Source: Streptomyces sp. NBC_00775
GTDB taxonomy: Bacteria > Actinomycetota > Actinomycetes > Streptomycetales > Streptomycetaceae
Length of the DNA: 64,000 nt
Assembly (NCBI RefSeq): GCF_036347135.1
Contig: NZ_CP108938.1
Span: forward strand, 3,410,001-3,474,000
Reading direction: 5' to 3'
A program made the translations under genes and the position numbers. Positions within the stretch are counted from its first letter, which is position 1, and each line of letters starts with the position of its first letter. A model generated the notes under the pieces. It saw only the letters and a program-made list of their open reading frames with translations, did not search any database and was not told the origin of the DNA. Positions 11,281 through 20,706 of the stretch are shown piece by piece.

Positions 11281-11337
11281 TTAGCGGGCCTCCTCGTACA
11301 CGTACTGCTGGCTGGGGATCACGATGCGCGCGCTCAC
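11281..11337 (-). CDS. Possible 18-residue ORF bridging prmC and tsaC
   Basis: GTG at 11335-11337 overlaps the prmC TGA. The frame reads MSARIVIPSQQYVYEEAR and stops at TAA 11281-11283, directly abutting the tsaC ATG. It fills the gap exactly and contains the GAGGAGG that serves tsaC. It may be only a chance frame that carries ribosomes through to tsaC (translational coupling) rather than a functional peptide. Confidence 0.25.
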   Translation of the reverse strand: MSARIVIPSQQYVYEEAR

Positions 11338-12179
11338 GGCATCGCCTTGCGTGCGGTCGCGAACCGCGGCCGGTTGTTGAGGTCCGGGTGGTCGGCCGCG
11401 TCGGCCCAGCCCCGCTCCTCGGTGAAGATCCACGGCACCTGCCCGCCCTGGGTGTCGGCGTGCTCGATGACGACGACACCGCCCGGGCGCAGCAGCCGGT
11501 GCGCGGTGCGCTCGATGCCGCGAATGAGGTCGAGTCCGTCCTCCCCTGAGAACAGGGCGAGTTCGGGATCGTAGTCCCGGGCCTCCGGAGCGACGTACTC
11601 CCACTCCGTGAGCGGGATGTACGGCGGGTTGGAGATCACCAGGTCCACTTCGCCGTCGAGGTCGTGGAAGGCGTCCAGAGCGTCTCCCTGGCGCAGGTCG
11701 ACCCTGGACCCCTCGACGTTCTTGCGCGTCCACTGGAGGGCGTCCTCGGACAGCTCCACGGCGTGCACACGGGAGCGCGGGACCTCCTGCGCGAGGGCGA
11801 GCGCGATGGCGCCCGAGCCGGTACAGAGATCGACGATCAGCGGCTCGACGACATCCATCGCGCGGACGGCGTCTATGGCCCAGCCGACGACGGACTCGGT
11901 CTCCGGGCGCGGGACGAACACCCCCGGCCCCACCTGGAGTTCCAGGTACCGGAAGTAGGCATGGCCGGTGATGTGCTGGAGCGGCTCGCGGGCCTCGCGG
12001 CGCGCGGTCACCTCCCAGTAACGGGCGTCGAAGTCCGAGTCCTTGACGGTGTGCAGCTCGCCCCGCTTCACGCCATGCACGAAGGCGGCGAGCTCCTCCG
12101 CGTCGTTGCGCGGCGAGGGCACGCCGGCGTCGGCCAGCCGCTGGGTGGCCTGGGCCACTTCCGCGAGCAGCAGGTTCAC
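11334..12179 (-). CDS. prmC: Release factor glutamine methyltransferase
   Basis: Methylates the glutamine of the GGQ motif of peptide release factors using S-adenosylmethionine. The 281-residue product begins MNLLLAEVAQATQRLADAGV at GTG 12177-12179, preceded by GGAGGA. It has the SAM-binding loop VDLCTGSGAIALALA and the substrate motif ISNPPYIPL. It lies directly downstream of its substrate gene prfA, with a 70-base gap. Confidence 0.95.
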   Translation of the reverse strand: MNLLLAEVAQATQRLADAGVPSPRNDAEELAAFVHGVKRGELHTVKDSDFDARYWEVTARREAREPLQHITGHAYFRYLELQVGPGVFVPRPETESVVGWAIDAVRAMDVVEPLIVDLCTGSGAIALALAQEVPRSRVHAVELSEDALQWTRKNVEGSRVDLRQGDALDAFHDLDGEVDLVISNPPYIPLTEWEYVAPEARDYDPELALFSGEDGLDLIRGIERTAHRLLRPGGVVVIEHADTQGGQVPWIFTEERGWADAADHPDLNNRPRFATARKAMP

Positions 12180-12249
12180 GCTGGTCCTCCGGGGCTGAGC
12201 TGTTGTCGTACGGCCTGACAAGTACGGCCTTACGAGGCTGTGTTCGGCT

Positions 12250-13326
12250 TTACGCGGCCGCGAGCTTGGCGGCCGAGTCGGCGTCGACGCAGGCCTGGAT
12301 GACCGCGTCGAGGTCCCCGTCGAGCACCTGGTCCAAGTTGTACGCCTTGAAGCCGACGCGGTGGTCCGAGATGCGATTCTCCGGGAAGTTGTACGTACGG
12401 ATCTTCTCGGAACGGTCGACGGTACGGACCTGGCTGCGACGGGCGTCGGCGGCCTCCCGCTCCGCTTCCTCCTGCGCCGCAGCGAGGAGCCTGGAGCGCA
12501 GGATACGCATCGCCTGCTCCTTGTTCTGCAGCTGGCTCTTCTCGTTCTGGCAGGAAGCGACGACTCCGGTGGGAATGTGCGTGATGCGCACCGCGGAGTC
12601 GGTCGTGTTGACGGACTGGCCGCCGGGGCCCGACGAACGGTAGACGTCGATGCGCAGGTCGTTCGCGTGGATCTCGACGTCGACCTCCTCGGCCTCGGGC
12701 GTGACCAGGACACCGGCCGCGGAGGTGTGGATACGGCCCTGCGACTCGGTCGACGGCACGCGCTGCACGCGGTGCACACCGCCCTCGTACTTCAGGCGCG
12801 CCCAGACGCCCTGGCCGGGCTCGGTGGCACCCTGGCCGCCCTTGGTCTTCACGGCGACCTGGACGTCCTTGTAGCCGCCGAGCTCGGACTCGGTGGCGTC
12901 GATGATCTCGGTCTTCCAGCCGGCGCGCTCGGCATAGCGCAGGTACATGCGCAGCAGGTCGCCCGCGAACAGGGCGGACTCGTCGCCGCCGGCGCCCGCC
13001 TTGACCTCCAGGATGACGTCCTTGTCGTCGCTGGGGTCGCGCGGCACCAGCAGCAGACGGAGCTTCTCGGTGAGCTCCTCGCGCTGCTTCTCCAGGTCCT
13101 TGACCTCGGCGGCGAAGTCGGGGTCGTCGGCCGCGAGCTCCTTCGCGGTCCCGATGTCGTCCCCGGTCTGCTTCCAGGAGCGGTACGTCGCGACGATCGG
13201 GGTCAGCTCGGCGTAGCGCTTGTTGAGCTTGCGCGCGTTGGCCTGGTCGGCGTGGACCGACGGGTCAGCGAGCTTCTTCTCCAGATCGGCGTGCTCGCCG
13301 ATCAGTTCCTCGACCGCCTCGAACAT
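12250..13326 (-). CDS. prfA: Peptide chain release factor 1
   Basis: Class I release factor reading UAA and UAG. The 358-residue product starts [20 protein letters not shown] at ATG 13324-13326 with TTGGAGCCGGAG upstream. An in-frame TTG four codons earlier is less likely. The stop-codon-recognition region [15 protein letters not shown] keeps the PxT form of RF1, and the catalytic loop [12 protein letters not shown] (GGQ at 235-237) is intact. It is followed by prmC, which modifies this glutamine. Confidence 0.96.
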   Translation of the reverse strand: MFEAVEELIGEHADLEKKLADPSVHADQANARKLNKRYAELTPIVATYRSWKQTGDDIGTAKELAADDPDFAAEVKDLEKQREELTEKLRLLLVPRDPSDDKDVILEVKAGAGGDESALFAGDLLRMYLRYAERAGWKTEIIDATESELGGYKDVQVAVKTKGGQGATEPGQGVWARLKYEGGVHRVQRVPSTESQGRIHTSAAGVLVTPEAEEVDVEIHANDLRIDVYRSSGPGGQSVNTTDSAVRITHIPTGVVASCQNEKSQLQNKEQAMRILRSRLLAAAQEEAEREAADARRSQVRTVDRSEKIRTYNFPENRISDHRVGFKAYNLDQVLDGDLDAVIQACVDADSAAKLAAA

Positions 13327-13461
13327 CTCCGGCTCCAATGGACTGTCCCCAGCTCCAGTGTGGGCTCAGGGACGTAGGTAAGACGAATAGGGGCTGCACC
13401 GCAAAGCGCCGGTCCCGGCGCCCCCGTGCCGGGGACGCCGAAGACCGGCGCTGTGGGCTCG

Positions 13462-13683
13462 CTACTTCTTGGCAGCGGCAGCCTTGCCGAAGCGGGCCTC
13501 GAAGCGGGCCACGCGGCCACCGGTGTCGAGGATCTTCTGCTTGCCCGTGTAGAACGGGTGGCACTCGGAGCAGACCTCGGCGCGGATGGAACCGCTGGAG
13601 ATCGTGCTACGGGTGGTGAACGACGCGCCACAGGTGCAGCTGACCTGCGTCTCGACGTACTCGGGGTGGATGTCGCGCTTCAA
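13462..13683 (-). CDS. rpmE: 50S ribosomal protein L31 (zinc-binding type)
   Basis: 73-residue L31 starting at TTG 13681-13683 ([20 protein letters not shown]) with AGGAG five bases upstream. The longer in-frame ATG at 13779 has no L31 character. It keeps the cysteines of the C+ form (SCTCG and [13 protein letters not shown]), so it should bind zinc. Actinobacteria commonly also have a zinc-free paralogue controlled by Zur; none is visible here. Confidence 0.95.
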   Translation of the reverse strand: MKRDIHPEYVETQVSCTCGASFTTRSTISSGSIRAEVCSECHPFYTGKQKILDTGGRVARFEARFGKAAAAKK

Positions 13684-13755
13684 GGTGTCTCCTAGTTTCG
13701 GGAGGGCGCCGGGTCGCCACCGCGGATTGCGGGTGCGTGAACCGGAGCCGACGTA

Positions 13756-13795
13756 CCAGTCTGCCAGGACTGGCCGCATCCCCCAAAACCGGGGG
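13756..13795. other. Paired hairpins upstream of rpmE
   Basis: CCAGTC (13756-13761) pairs with GACTGG (13768-13773), and CCCCC (13780-13784) pairs with GGGGG (13791-13795) around AAAACC. They lie between the end of the LCP gene (13879) and the rpmE start. They could terminate LCP transcription or fold in the rpmE leader. Confidence 0.4.
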
Positions 13796-13878
13796 CCGCT
13801 GTGATCTATTCCCGAGCTCCGTCAAAGGGGCTCACGACCGGCCTCAGGGGGCTCAGGGCGAGCTGGCCTCCAGGGGGC

Positions 13879-15018
13879 TCAGGACGAGCTGACGACGCCC
13901 TTCGCCGTGCCCGTGGCCGTGCCCTTGGTGGCCGCCTTCGGGATCGCCTGGTCGTTCTTCAGCGCCTTCCAGACCAGCTCGGCCTTGGCGGTGTCGACGA
14001 GTACGCGGTTGGCGTTCGCGCTGTCGTACTGGACCGGCATCGTGACCATGTTCATGTGCGACGAGCTGATGCCCTTGAGGCCGTCGGCGAAGGACGCGAG
14101 GTCGGTGACCGAGCCGATCTCCGAGTCGGTGGTGATGGCCTTGGTCGCGGTGTTGGCGAGCTTGACCAGCTTCGTCGGGCTGGACAGCACCCCGATGTGC
14201 TTGACCTGGTTGACCAGGGCCTTGATGAAGGCCTGCTGGAGCTGGATGCGGCCGAGGTCGGAGCCGTCGCCCACGCCGTGCCGGGTGCGGACCAGGCCGA
14301 GCGCCTGCTCACCGTTGAGCGTGTGCGTGCCGGCCTTCAGGTTCAGATGGCTGTCCGAGTCGGAGATGTCCTTGGTGGTGGTGATCTCCACCCCGCCGAG
14401 GTTGTCGATGAGCTTCTCGAAGCCGCTGAAGTCGACCTCGATGTAGTGGTCCATGCGGATACCGGTGATGGACTCGACGGTCTTCACCGCGCAGGCGGCG
14501 CCACCGGTGGAGTACGCGGAGTTGAACATGACGCCGGAGGCCGCGTCGTGCGTGACGCCCTTGGTGTCGGTGCAGGAGGGCCGCTCGACGAGGGTGTCGC
14601 GGGGTATGGAGACCACGCTGGCCTTCTTGTGGCCCTGGTACACGTGCACGATCATCGCCGTGTCGGAGCGGGCGCTGCCGTCGTCGGTGCCGCCGCCCAG
14701 CTTCTTGTTCGTGCCGGAGCGGGTGTCGGAGCCCAGGACCAGGATGTTCTCGGAGCCGTTGTCGACCTTCGTCGGCCGGTCGGTGCCGAGGGCCTGGTTG
14801 ATGTCGACGCTCTTGAGGTTGCTGTTGAGCTTGAAGTACAGGATCCCGGCGCCCGTGCCGCCGAGCACGACGATGCCCGCGGCGGTCCAGGCCGTGATGA
14901 GGAGGGCCTTGCTGCGCGTGCTCCGGGCCTTGCGGCGGCGCCCCTTCGCACGGGGGCGAGCGGCGCTCGTGCCGGGCTCCCCCGGTATGCCGGGTTCCGG
15001 CGTGCTCTCGGCAGGCAT
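13879..15018 (-). CDS. LytR-CpsA-Psr (LCP) family glycopolymer transferase
   Basis: LCP enzymes attach undecaprenyl-linked glycopolymers such as teichoic acids to peptidoglycan, outside the membrane. The 379-residue product starts MPAESTPEPGIPGEPGTSAA with GAGGAG upstream; an upstream start at 15066 is less likely. It has a short basic cytoplasmic tail (KGRRRKARSTRSK), one transmembrane helix (ITAWTAAGIVVLGGTGAGIL) and the LCP domain. That domain shows ENILVLGSDTRSG, SDTAMIVHV, VVSIPRDTLV, the ITGIRMDHYIEVDFSGFEKL region and RTRHGVGDGSDLGRIQLQQA. The nearby WecA-like transferase could make its lipid-linked substrate; that link is inference. Confidence 0.93.
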   Translation of the reverse strand: MPAESTPEPGIPGEPGTSAARPRAKGRRRKARSTRSKALLITAWTAAGIVVLGGTGAGILYFKLNSNLKSVDINQALGTDRPTKVDNGSENILVLGSDTRSGTNKKLGGGTDDGSARSDTAMIVHVYQGHKKASVVSIPRDTLVERPSCTDTKGVTHDAASGVMFNSAYSTGGAACAVKTVESITGIRMDHYIEVDFSGFEKLIDNLGGVEITTTKDISDSDSHLNLKAGTHTLNGEQALGLVRTRHGVGDGSDLGRIQLQQAFIKALVNQVKHIGVLSSPTKLVKLANTATKAITTDSEIGSVTDLASFADGLKGISSSHMNMVTMPVQYDSANANRVLVDTAKAELVWKALKNDQAIPKAATKGTATGTAKGVVSSS

Positions 15019-15147
15019 GTGCTCCTCAGTCCCTCTGCGGTCGGTTACCCCTGCTTTCAGGGCCAAGCCCGTCTGGTCGTGACACGTACTGCTCCATGGT
15101 CACTCCGTACGGTCAGACGGGGAAACTCGGCAAAGGGTTGCACAACG

Positions 15148-15182
15148 CAGCGTGCCCACCGCGTGGAGCGGTGGGCACGCTG
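15148..15182 (-). terminator. Strong hairpin terminator after the serine protease gene
   Basis: A perfect 15-bp stem: 15148-15162 (CAGCGTGCCCACCGC) pairs with 15168-15182 around the loop GTGGA. It begins about 40 bases past the protease stop codon. Like many actinobacterial terminators it has no long U-tract. Confidence 0.75.
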
Positions 15183-15223
15183 GGTGATCGGTGAATCCGG
15201 GGAAACCCCGCTCACCTGCGATT

Positions 15224-17089
15224 TCAGCCGAAAATGTCGTACTGCTTGAAATCGGTACCGACGGAGACCCTTGTGGCGAAGATCTCGCTGGTCGCCTTGC
15301 CGGTGCCCTTGTACAGGTAGAGCGTGCCGCCGGGCGTACGGGCCAGGAAGTCGGCCTTGCCGTCGCCGGTGATGTCACCGACCGCGTCGAAGGCGTTGTA
15401 GCCGGTCCAGGCGCTGCGGACCTTGATACGGCTGGAGAAGGCGCCCGTGCCGGACTTGCCGGTGCCCTTGTACAGGTACAGGTCGCCGGTGCTCTTGTTG
15501 CGCGCGATCAGGTCGGCCTTGCCGTCACCGGTGAAGTCGCCGTGGCCGCGCACGGTGTTGTACTGGTTCCAGCCGGAGCTGACCTGGACACGCGCCGAGA
15601 AGGTGCCGTTGCCCTTGCCCGGGTAGAGCCACAGGACGCCGCCGGAGTCGACCGAGAGCAGGTCGGGCAGGTAGTCGCCGTTGATGTCGCCCGGAGCGAT
15701 GATGCGGGTGCGGGTCTTCCAGTTGCCGAAGATCTTGTCGGTGGACCAGGTCCCGCTCGCGAACCCGTAGTGCGACCAGTAGACGTCACCGGTGGCGCTG
15801 TCGCGGATCACGAGGTCCTCGACGCCGTCCCGGTTGAGGTCGGCCTGCAGCACGACGTTGACGCCGTCCCACTTGTCCCACGACTGGCGCGCGCCGAACC
15901 CGGTGCCCGTGGAGTCCTTCTCGTAACCCGTCTTGGTGGACGAGTTGCGCACCCACAGGTCGGCCTTGTGGTCACGGCTCAGGTTGCCGTCGTCGACGCG
16001 CGGGTACGCGGCACCGACGTACGTGCTGACCTTCGAGAAGACGCCGTACGCGCCCTTCGCGACGCAGTCCTCGACGCCCCAGGAGACGACGCCGACGATC
16101 CGGGGGTTGCCGGCCGAGTCCTTCACGATCAGCGGGCCGCCGGAGTCACCGTTGCACGCCGTGGTGGTGCCGGTGTCGCTGCCGGTCGCCGCGGTGCCCG
16201 CGCAGACCATGTGGCCCTCGATGAAGTCGTCCTCGCCGAGGACCGACTTCATGGCGGTGTTGCACGTGCTGTCGGACTTGATCGGCAGCGTGGCCGTCTT
16301 CAGCGTCTCGGAGATGTCCTGCGTGGTGGAGCTGGTGCGGCCCCAGCCGTAGAGCGTCGCGTTGGTGCCGGACGCGTACGAGGCGGTGTCGCCGGACGTC
16401 GTCATGCGGATCGGCTTGGCCGTGACGGGCCTGTCCAGCGTGATGACCGCGATGTCGTTGTCGACGGTCGTCGCGTTGTACGACGGGTGGTTCCACTGCC
16501 GCAGGGGCAGCGAGACGGTGCCGCCGTGCAGGTCGGTGTTGCCGGAGCTGTCGCTGGTCGGCAGCTGGGCGGTGCCGGTGAGGACCGCGCCGTACTTGTA
16601 CCAGTTGTAGCCCTTAACGCAGTGCGAGGCCGTGAGGATCTTCGTCGGCGACACGACGGAACCGCCGCAGAAGAAGCCGAGGTCGTCGCTCTCGTCGGTG
16701 GTGCCCTTGTCGTCGTAGTACCAGAGCTGCGCCATCCACGGGGCCGTGGTGATGGTGGTCTCGGTGCCGCCGATGATCTTCGGGTCGACCGTCGCGGTGC
16801 TGGTACCGGCGGTGTTCGTGCTGGCGCTCAGCGACGACTTCTTGGTCGTCTGGCCCGCGGTGTCGTCACCGGCGACGGCGCCCGCGACGCGCCTCTGCAG
16901 CTCGGCCAGGGTGGGCGCGGAGATGCTGGGCTTGACGGTCGGCGTCGGCGGCGTGGCGGCGGTGGCGGCGTTCGCGGACGACATCAGGAGCGCGCCGGCG
17001 ACCGCGGCCGCCAGGCCCGCTGCCGCGACGGGCACGGCGATGCGTATCCGACGTCTGTGACGACCGTTCCCGGACATGGACGTATCCAC
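15224..17089 (-). CDS. Secreted chymotrypsin-fold serine protease with C-terminal FG-GAP repeats
   Basis: Exported S1-family protease of 621 residues. A basic N-terminus (RHRRRIRIAV) and hydrophobic segment to about residue 45 form a signal peptide with A-x-A cleavage. A propeptide of about 60 residues ends at DPK, and the mature domain starts IIGGTE at 105. The triad is His156 (LTASHC), Asp212 (DNDIAVITL) and Ser316 (CNGDSGGPL). The S1-pocket position (trypsin Asp189) is Thr310, so trypsin-like specificity is not expected. Residues ~375-621 carry repeated DGxxDLxxR units (GDFTGDGKADLIAR, GDITGDGKADFLAR), an FG-GAP/VCBS-like propeller. The start is GTG 17087-17089 with GGGGGGA upstream. Confidence 0.93.
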   Translation of the reverse strand: MDTSMSGNGRHRRRIRIAVPVAAAGLAAAVAGALLMSSANAATAATPPTPTVKPSISAPTLAELQRRVAGAVAGDDTAGQTTKKSSLSASTNTAGTSTATVDPKIIGGTETTITTAPWMAQLWYYDDKGTTDESDDLGFFCGGSVVSPTKILTASHCVKGYNWYKYGAVLTGTAQLPTSDSSGNTDLHGGTVSLPLRQWNHPSYNATTVDNDIAVITLDRPVTAKPIRMTTSGDTASYASGTNATLYGWGRTSSTTQDISETLKTATLPIKSDSTCNTAMKSVLGEDDFIEGHMVCAGTAATGSDTGTTTACNGDSGGPLIVKDSAGNPRIVGVVSWGVEDCVAKGAYGVFSKVSTYVGAAYPRVDDGNLSRDHKADLWVRNSSTKTGYEKDSTGTGFGARQSWDKWDGVNVVLQADLNRDGVEDLVIRDSATGDVYWSHYGFASGTWSTDKIFGNWKTRTRIIAPGDINGDYLPDLLSVDSGGVLWLYPGKGNGTFSARVQVSSGWNQYNTVRGHGDFTGDGKADLIARNKSTGDLYLYKGTGKSGTGAFSSRIKVRSAWTGYNAFDAVGDITGDGKADFLARTPGGTLYLYKGTGKATSEIFATRVSVGTDFKQYDIFG

Positions 17090-17199
17090 TCAAGTCCCCC
17101 CAGAGACAGGCGAATTCGAAAGAACTTCAAAGATTCGAGGAAGCTTCGAGAATGATGAGAAGCTTCAAAGAACCGCGATCGTACACCTGTCCCGGACAG

Positions 17200-17247
17200 C
17201 ACAAAGGGCCGCCCCCGTCACGTGCGTGACGGGGGCGGCCCTTTGTG
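17200..17247 (-). terminator. Very long perfect hairpin at the end of rho
   Basis: 22 bases at 17200-17221 pair perfectly with 17226-17247 around the loop GTGC, starting 18 bases past the rho stop codon. The stem contains GGGCCGCCCCCGTCAC. T-rich sequence on the plus side (TTTGTGTTTC) would allow it to work in both directions. A decayed copy of this hairpin and of the rho 3' end occurs near 28931. Confidence 0.85.
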
Positions 17248-17265
17248 TTTCTTGCCCGGCTGACG

Positions 17266-19302
17266 TCAGTCGTTGCCGTTGCCCTGACCCGGAGTCGTCT
17301 TCTGGATCTGGAGCAGGAACTCGGCGTTCGACTTCGTCTGCTTCATCTTGTCGAGGAGCAGCTCGATCGCCTGCTGCTGGTCGAGCGCGTGCAGCACACG
17401 ACGCAGCTTCCAGGTGACGGCGAGCTCGTCGCTGCCGAGCAGGATCTCTTCCTTGCGGGTGCCGGACGCGTCGACGTCCACCGCCGGGAAGATGCGCTTG
17501 TCGGCGAGCTTCCGGTCGAGCTTGAGCTCCGCGTTGCCGGTGCCCTTGAACTCCTCGAAGATGACCTCGTCCATGCGGGACCCGGTGTCGACGAGCGCGG
17601 TCGCGAGGATGGTCAGCGAACCGCCGTCCTCGATGTTGCGCGCGGCACCGAAGAAGCGCTTCGGCGGGTACAGCGCGGTCGAGTCGACACCACCGGACAG
17701 GATGCGGCCGGAGGCCGGGGCGGCGAGGTTGTACGCACGGCCCAGACGCGTGATCGAGTCGAGCAGGACGACGACGTCGTGGCCCAGCTCCACGAGGCGC
17801 TTGGCACGCTCGATGGCGAGCTCGGCGACCGTGGTGTGGTCCTCGGCCGGGCGGTCGAAGGTCGAGGAGATGACCTCGCCCTTGACCGACCGCTGCATGT
17901 CGGTGACCTCTTCCGGACGCTCGTCGACCAGGACGACCATCAGGTGGCACTCGGGGTTGTTGTGCGTGATCGCGTTGGCGATCGCCTGCATGATCATGGT
18001 CTTGCCGGTCTTCGGCGGGGCCACGATCAGACCGCGCTGGCCCTTACCGATCGGCGCGACGAGGTCGATGATGCGGGTGGTCAGCACGCCCGGGTCGGTC
18101 TCCAGACGGAGCCGGTCCTGCGGGTACAGCGGCGTCAGCTTGTTGAACTCCGGGCGTCCACGCCCGGATTCGGGCGCCATGCCGTTCTGGGAGTCGAGGC
18201 GGACCAGCGCGTTGAACTTCTCGCGGCGCTCGCCGTCCTTCGGCTGCCGGACCGCGCCGGTGACGTGGTCGCCCTTGCGCAGACCGTTCTTGCGGACCTG
18301 GGCGAGGGAGACGTACACGTCGTTCGGACCGGGCAGGTAGCCCGACGTCCGGATGAACGCGTAGTTGTCGAGGATGTCGAGGATGCCCGCGACGGGGATC
18401 AGGACGTCGTCGTCGGCGAGCTGCGGCTCGCCCGCACCGGCGGCACCGAACTCGTCACGGCCACGACGGCCACGACGGTCGCGGTAACGCCCGCGGCGGC
18501 CACGACGGCCGCCCTCGTCGTCGAAGTCGTCCTGCGGGCCGTTGTCACGCTGCTGACGGTCCTGGCGGTCCTGACGGCCGCCACCCTGCTGCTGACGGTC
18601 CTGGCGCTCCTGACGCTGCTGGCCGCCCTGCTGGCCGCCCTGCTGGCCGCCACCCTGGCCGCCCTGCTGCTCGTCGCCCTTGCCACCGCGGCGGTCGCGG
18701 TCACGGCCGCCCCGGTCGCGGTCACGACGGTCACGGCGGCCCTGACGGCCGTCACCCTCGGCGTCGCCCTGCGCCTGGACCGGCGTCTCGGCCTTCGGCT
18801 CGCTCTTCGCCTCGGCGGTGACCGTCTCGGGGCTGCCGGCCTCGGCGACGGCCCGACGACGGCGACGCTCGCCCGCGGGGGCGTCTTCGCTGGCGGGCTG
18901 GCCGGGAATCTCGATCTGCTGCTGGGCCACGGCCGTCTCGGCGGCGGGCTTCGCGGCGGCCTTCTTCTCGGCCGGGGCCGCGGCCTCGTCACCCGTACGA
19001 GCCTTCGAGGTGGTCCGGCGCTTCGGCTTGGTCTCGGTGGCGGTCTCGGCCTTGGCCGGGGCGCCACCGCCCGCCTGCGCCTCCTTGATGACCTCGATCA
19101 GCTGGCTCTTGCGCATACGCGCGGTGCCCCTGATGCCGAGGCCGGATGCGACCTGCTGCAGCTCGGCCAGCACCATGCCCTCGAGGCCGGTACCGCGGCG
19201 CCGCCGGGACCCGGCACCGGTGGCAGGCGCGGAGGCGTCCGTGGCGGGCGCGGCAGCGGTCTCCTCGACACGTGCGCCCATCAGATCGGTGGTGTCGCTC
19301 AC
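17266..19302 (-). CDS. rho: Transcription termination factor Rho
   Basis: Hexameric RNA helicase that ends transcription at rut sites. The 678-residue product starts at GTG 19300-19302 ([20 protein letters not shown]) with GGAAGGA upstream. The Rho N-terminal domain ([20 protein letters not shown]) comes first. A ~230-residue low-complexity insertion rich in R, G, Q, D and E follows ([20 protein letters not shown]). Next are the cold-shock-like RNA-binding domain ([20 protein letters not shown]) and the RecA-type ATPase with [19 protein letters not shown]. The insertion is typical of actinobacterial Rho and probably adds RNA contacts. Confidence 0.97.
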   Translation of the reverse strand: MSDTTDLMGARVEETAAAPATDASAPATGAGSRRRRGTGLEGMVLAELQQVASGLGIRGTARMRKSQLIEVIKEAQAGGGAPAKAETATETKPKRRTTSKARTGDEAAAPAEKKAAAKPAAETAVAQQQIEIPGQPASEDAPAGERRRRRAVAEAGSPETVTAEAKSEPKAETPVQAQGDAEGDGRQGRRDRRDRDRGGRDRDRRGGKGDEQQGGQGGGQQGGQQGGQQRQERQDRQQQGGGRQDRQDRQQRDNGPQDDFDDEGGRRGRRGRYRDRRGRRGRDEFGAAGAGEPQLADDDVLIPVAGILDILDNYAFIRTSGYLPGPNDVYVSLAQVRKNGLRKGDHVTGAVRQPKDGERREKFNALVRLDSQNGMAPESGRGRPEFNKLTPLYPQDRLRLETDPGVLTTRIIDLVAPIGKGQRGLIVAPPKTGKTMIMQAIANAITHNNPECHLMVVLVDERPEEVTDMQRSVKGEVISSTFDRPAEDHTTVAELAIERAKRLVELGHDVVVLLDSITRLGRAYNLAAPASGRILSGGVDSTALYPPKRFFGAARNIEDGGSLTILATALVDTGSRMDEVIFEEFKGTGNAELKLDRKLADKRIFPAVDVDASGTRKEEILLGSDELAVTWKLRRVLHALDQQQAIELLLDKMKQTKSNAEFLLQIQKTTPGQGNGND

Positions 19303-19691
19303 GAAGGGTCCTTCCCTGGAGCGGACGTCGGCCTGTCTGGCTCGGCGACCGGTTGTGCTGTCCGGATTTGGTCCTCTTTGTATGGACCGTGCCGGGGCGG
19401 TTGTCCGCCAAAACGGCGGAAGACATAACTGGTGATGACGATTCCGGAACCGAGGCACTGAATTGCGGTGTCATCGGCTCGATCACGCCGGTTCCGGAGC
19501 CGTGCTCAGCACTGCTCAGCGCGTAGCGCCCAATGCATCGCACAAAGCAGTTTGGGAGGCTCCCGGAAGAATGGTTGTCCCGGACGGGGACGCGAAGCAC
19601 CTCGCCATGGTGGGGTCGGGTGCAGACTTGAGGTTAACACTACCGGATCCAACAAACATTCCCCCTCTCCAAATCCGGCAACCGTGCGCGC
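19303..19691 (-). promoter_or_regulatory. rho upstream region with long-range inverted repeat
   Basis: 389 bases without a convincing gene. A perfect 10-bp inverted repeat, TCCGGAACCG (19443-19452) and CGGTTCCGGA (19489-19498), lies 140-196 bases before the rho start. A smaller hairpin CCGCC-AAAA-CGGCGG is nearer the start (about 19410). On the minus strand an AT-richer block, GGTAGTGTTAACC (about 19633-19645), could hold a -10 box. A long structured leader would fit Rho autoregulation, but no promoter can be fixed by eye. Confidence 0.4.
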
Positions 19692-20621
19692 TTAATTGAC
19701 CCCGACGGGTGCGAGCGGCAGCACGCACGCCCCCTGGGCGTCGAGGTCCAGCCGGTTGGCAGCCCACCCCTGACCTGCGAGATCGGCCACTTTGTCGGCG
19801 GAAGCCGGGTCCGCCAGGGCGAGCACCGTGGGGCCCGCACCGGAGATCACCGCGGGGATGCCGTCGGCACGCAGCCGCTCCACAAGGGCCGCACTCTCGG
19901 GCATCGCCGGGGCGCGGTATTCCTGGTGCAGCCGGTCCTCGGTGGCGGGCAGCAGCAGCTCGGGGCGCCGGGTCAGGGCCTCGACGAGCAGTGCGGCGCG
20001 GCCCGCGTTGGCGGCGGCGTCGACATGCGGCACGGTGCGCGGCAGCAGTCCGCGCGCGGTCTCGGTGAGAACCGGCTTCCCCGGTACGAAAACCACCGGA
20101 ACGATGGAATCGGCGGGATCCATCCTGATCGCCCGCGCGGCGCCGGCCTCCATCCAGGAGAGCGTGAAACCGCCGAGAAGACAGGCCGCGACATTGTCGG
20201 GGTGTCCCTCGATCTCGGTGGCGAGCTCCAGGAGCGCGGTGTCGTCGAGCTTGCTGTCCCCGCCTATGGTCACGGCGCGCGCTGCGACGATTCCGGCGCA
20301 GATGGCGGCCGACGAGGAGCCGAGGCCCCGTCCGTGCGGGATGCGGTTGGCGCAGACGATCTCGAGGCCGCGCGGCTGTCCGCCCAGCAGGTCGAAGGCG
20401 GTGCGCAGGGAGCGTACGAGGAGATGACTCTCGTCGCGGGGCAGCGTTTCACTGCCCTCACCTGCGATGTCGATGTGCAGCCCGGAGTCGGCCACCCGGA
20501 CGACCACGTCGTCGTACAGCCCCAGTGACAGGCCGAAGGCGTCGAAGCCCGGCCCGAGATTGGCGCTGGTGGCGGGGACGCGCACCCGGACGGCGGCGGC
20601 GCGGAACGCTGGACCGGCCAT
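19692..20621 (-). CDS. thrB: Homoserine kinase
   Basis: GHMP-family kinase phosphorylating homoserine for threonine synthesis. The 309-residue product begins MAGPAFRAAAVRVRVPATSA at ATG 20619-20621, with AAGGAGAG about 11 bases upstream. It shows SANLGPGFDAFGLSLGLYD and the ATP-binding motif PHGRGLGSSSAAICAG (residues 96-110). It lies downstream of thrC but separated by 443 bases, unusually far for a thrC-thrB pair, so it may have its own promoter. Confidence 0.95.
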   Translation of the reverse strand: MAGPAFRAAAVRVRVPATSANLGPGFDAFGLSLGLYDDVVVRVADSGLHIDIAGEGSETLPRDESHLLVRSLRTAFDLLGGQPRGLEIVCANRIPHGRGLGSSSAAICAGIVAARAVTIGGDSKLDDTALLELATEIEGHPDNVAACLLGGFTLSWMEAGAARAIRMDPADSIVPVVFVPGKPVLTETARGLLPRTVPHVDAAANAGRAALLVEALTRRPELLLPATEDRLHQEYRAPAMPESAALVERLRADGIPAVISGAGPTVLALADPASADKVADLAGQGWAANRLDLDAQGACVLPLAPVGVN

Positions 20622-20663
20622 CGCTCGAAGACTCTCCTTGAGCTGCGTGATGTACGAGATTTT

Positions 20664-20706
20664 CGATGAACTGCGATGAACTTCGATGAACTCGATGAGA
20701 TGAACT
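20664..20706. repeat. 10-bp tandem repeat just upstream of thrB
   Basis: CGATGAACT occurs at 20664, 20674 and 20684 with a 10-bp period, followed by CGATGAGATGAACT (20693-20706). One helical turn per unit would place sites on one face of the DNA. It lies about 45-85 bases before the thrB start, a natural place for regulator binding or slippage. Confidence 0.6.
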
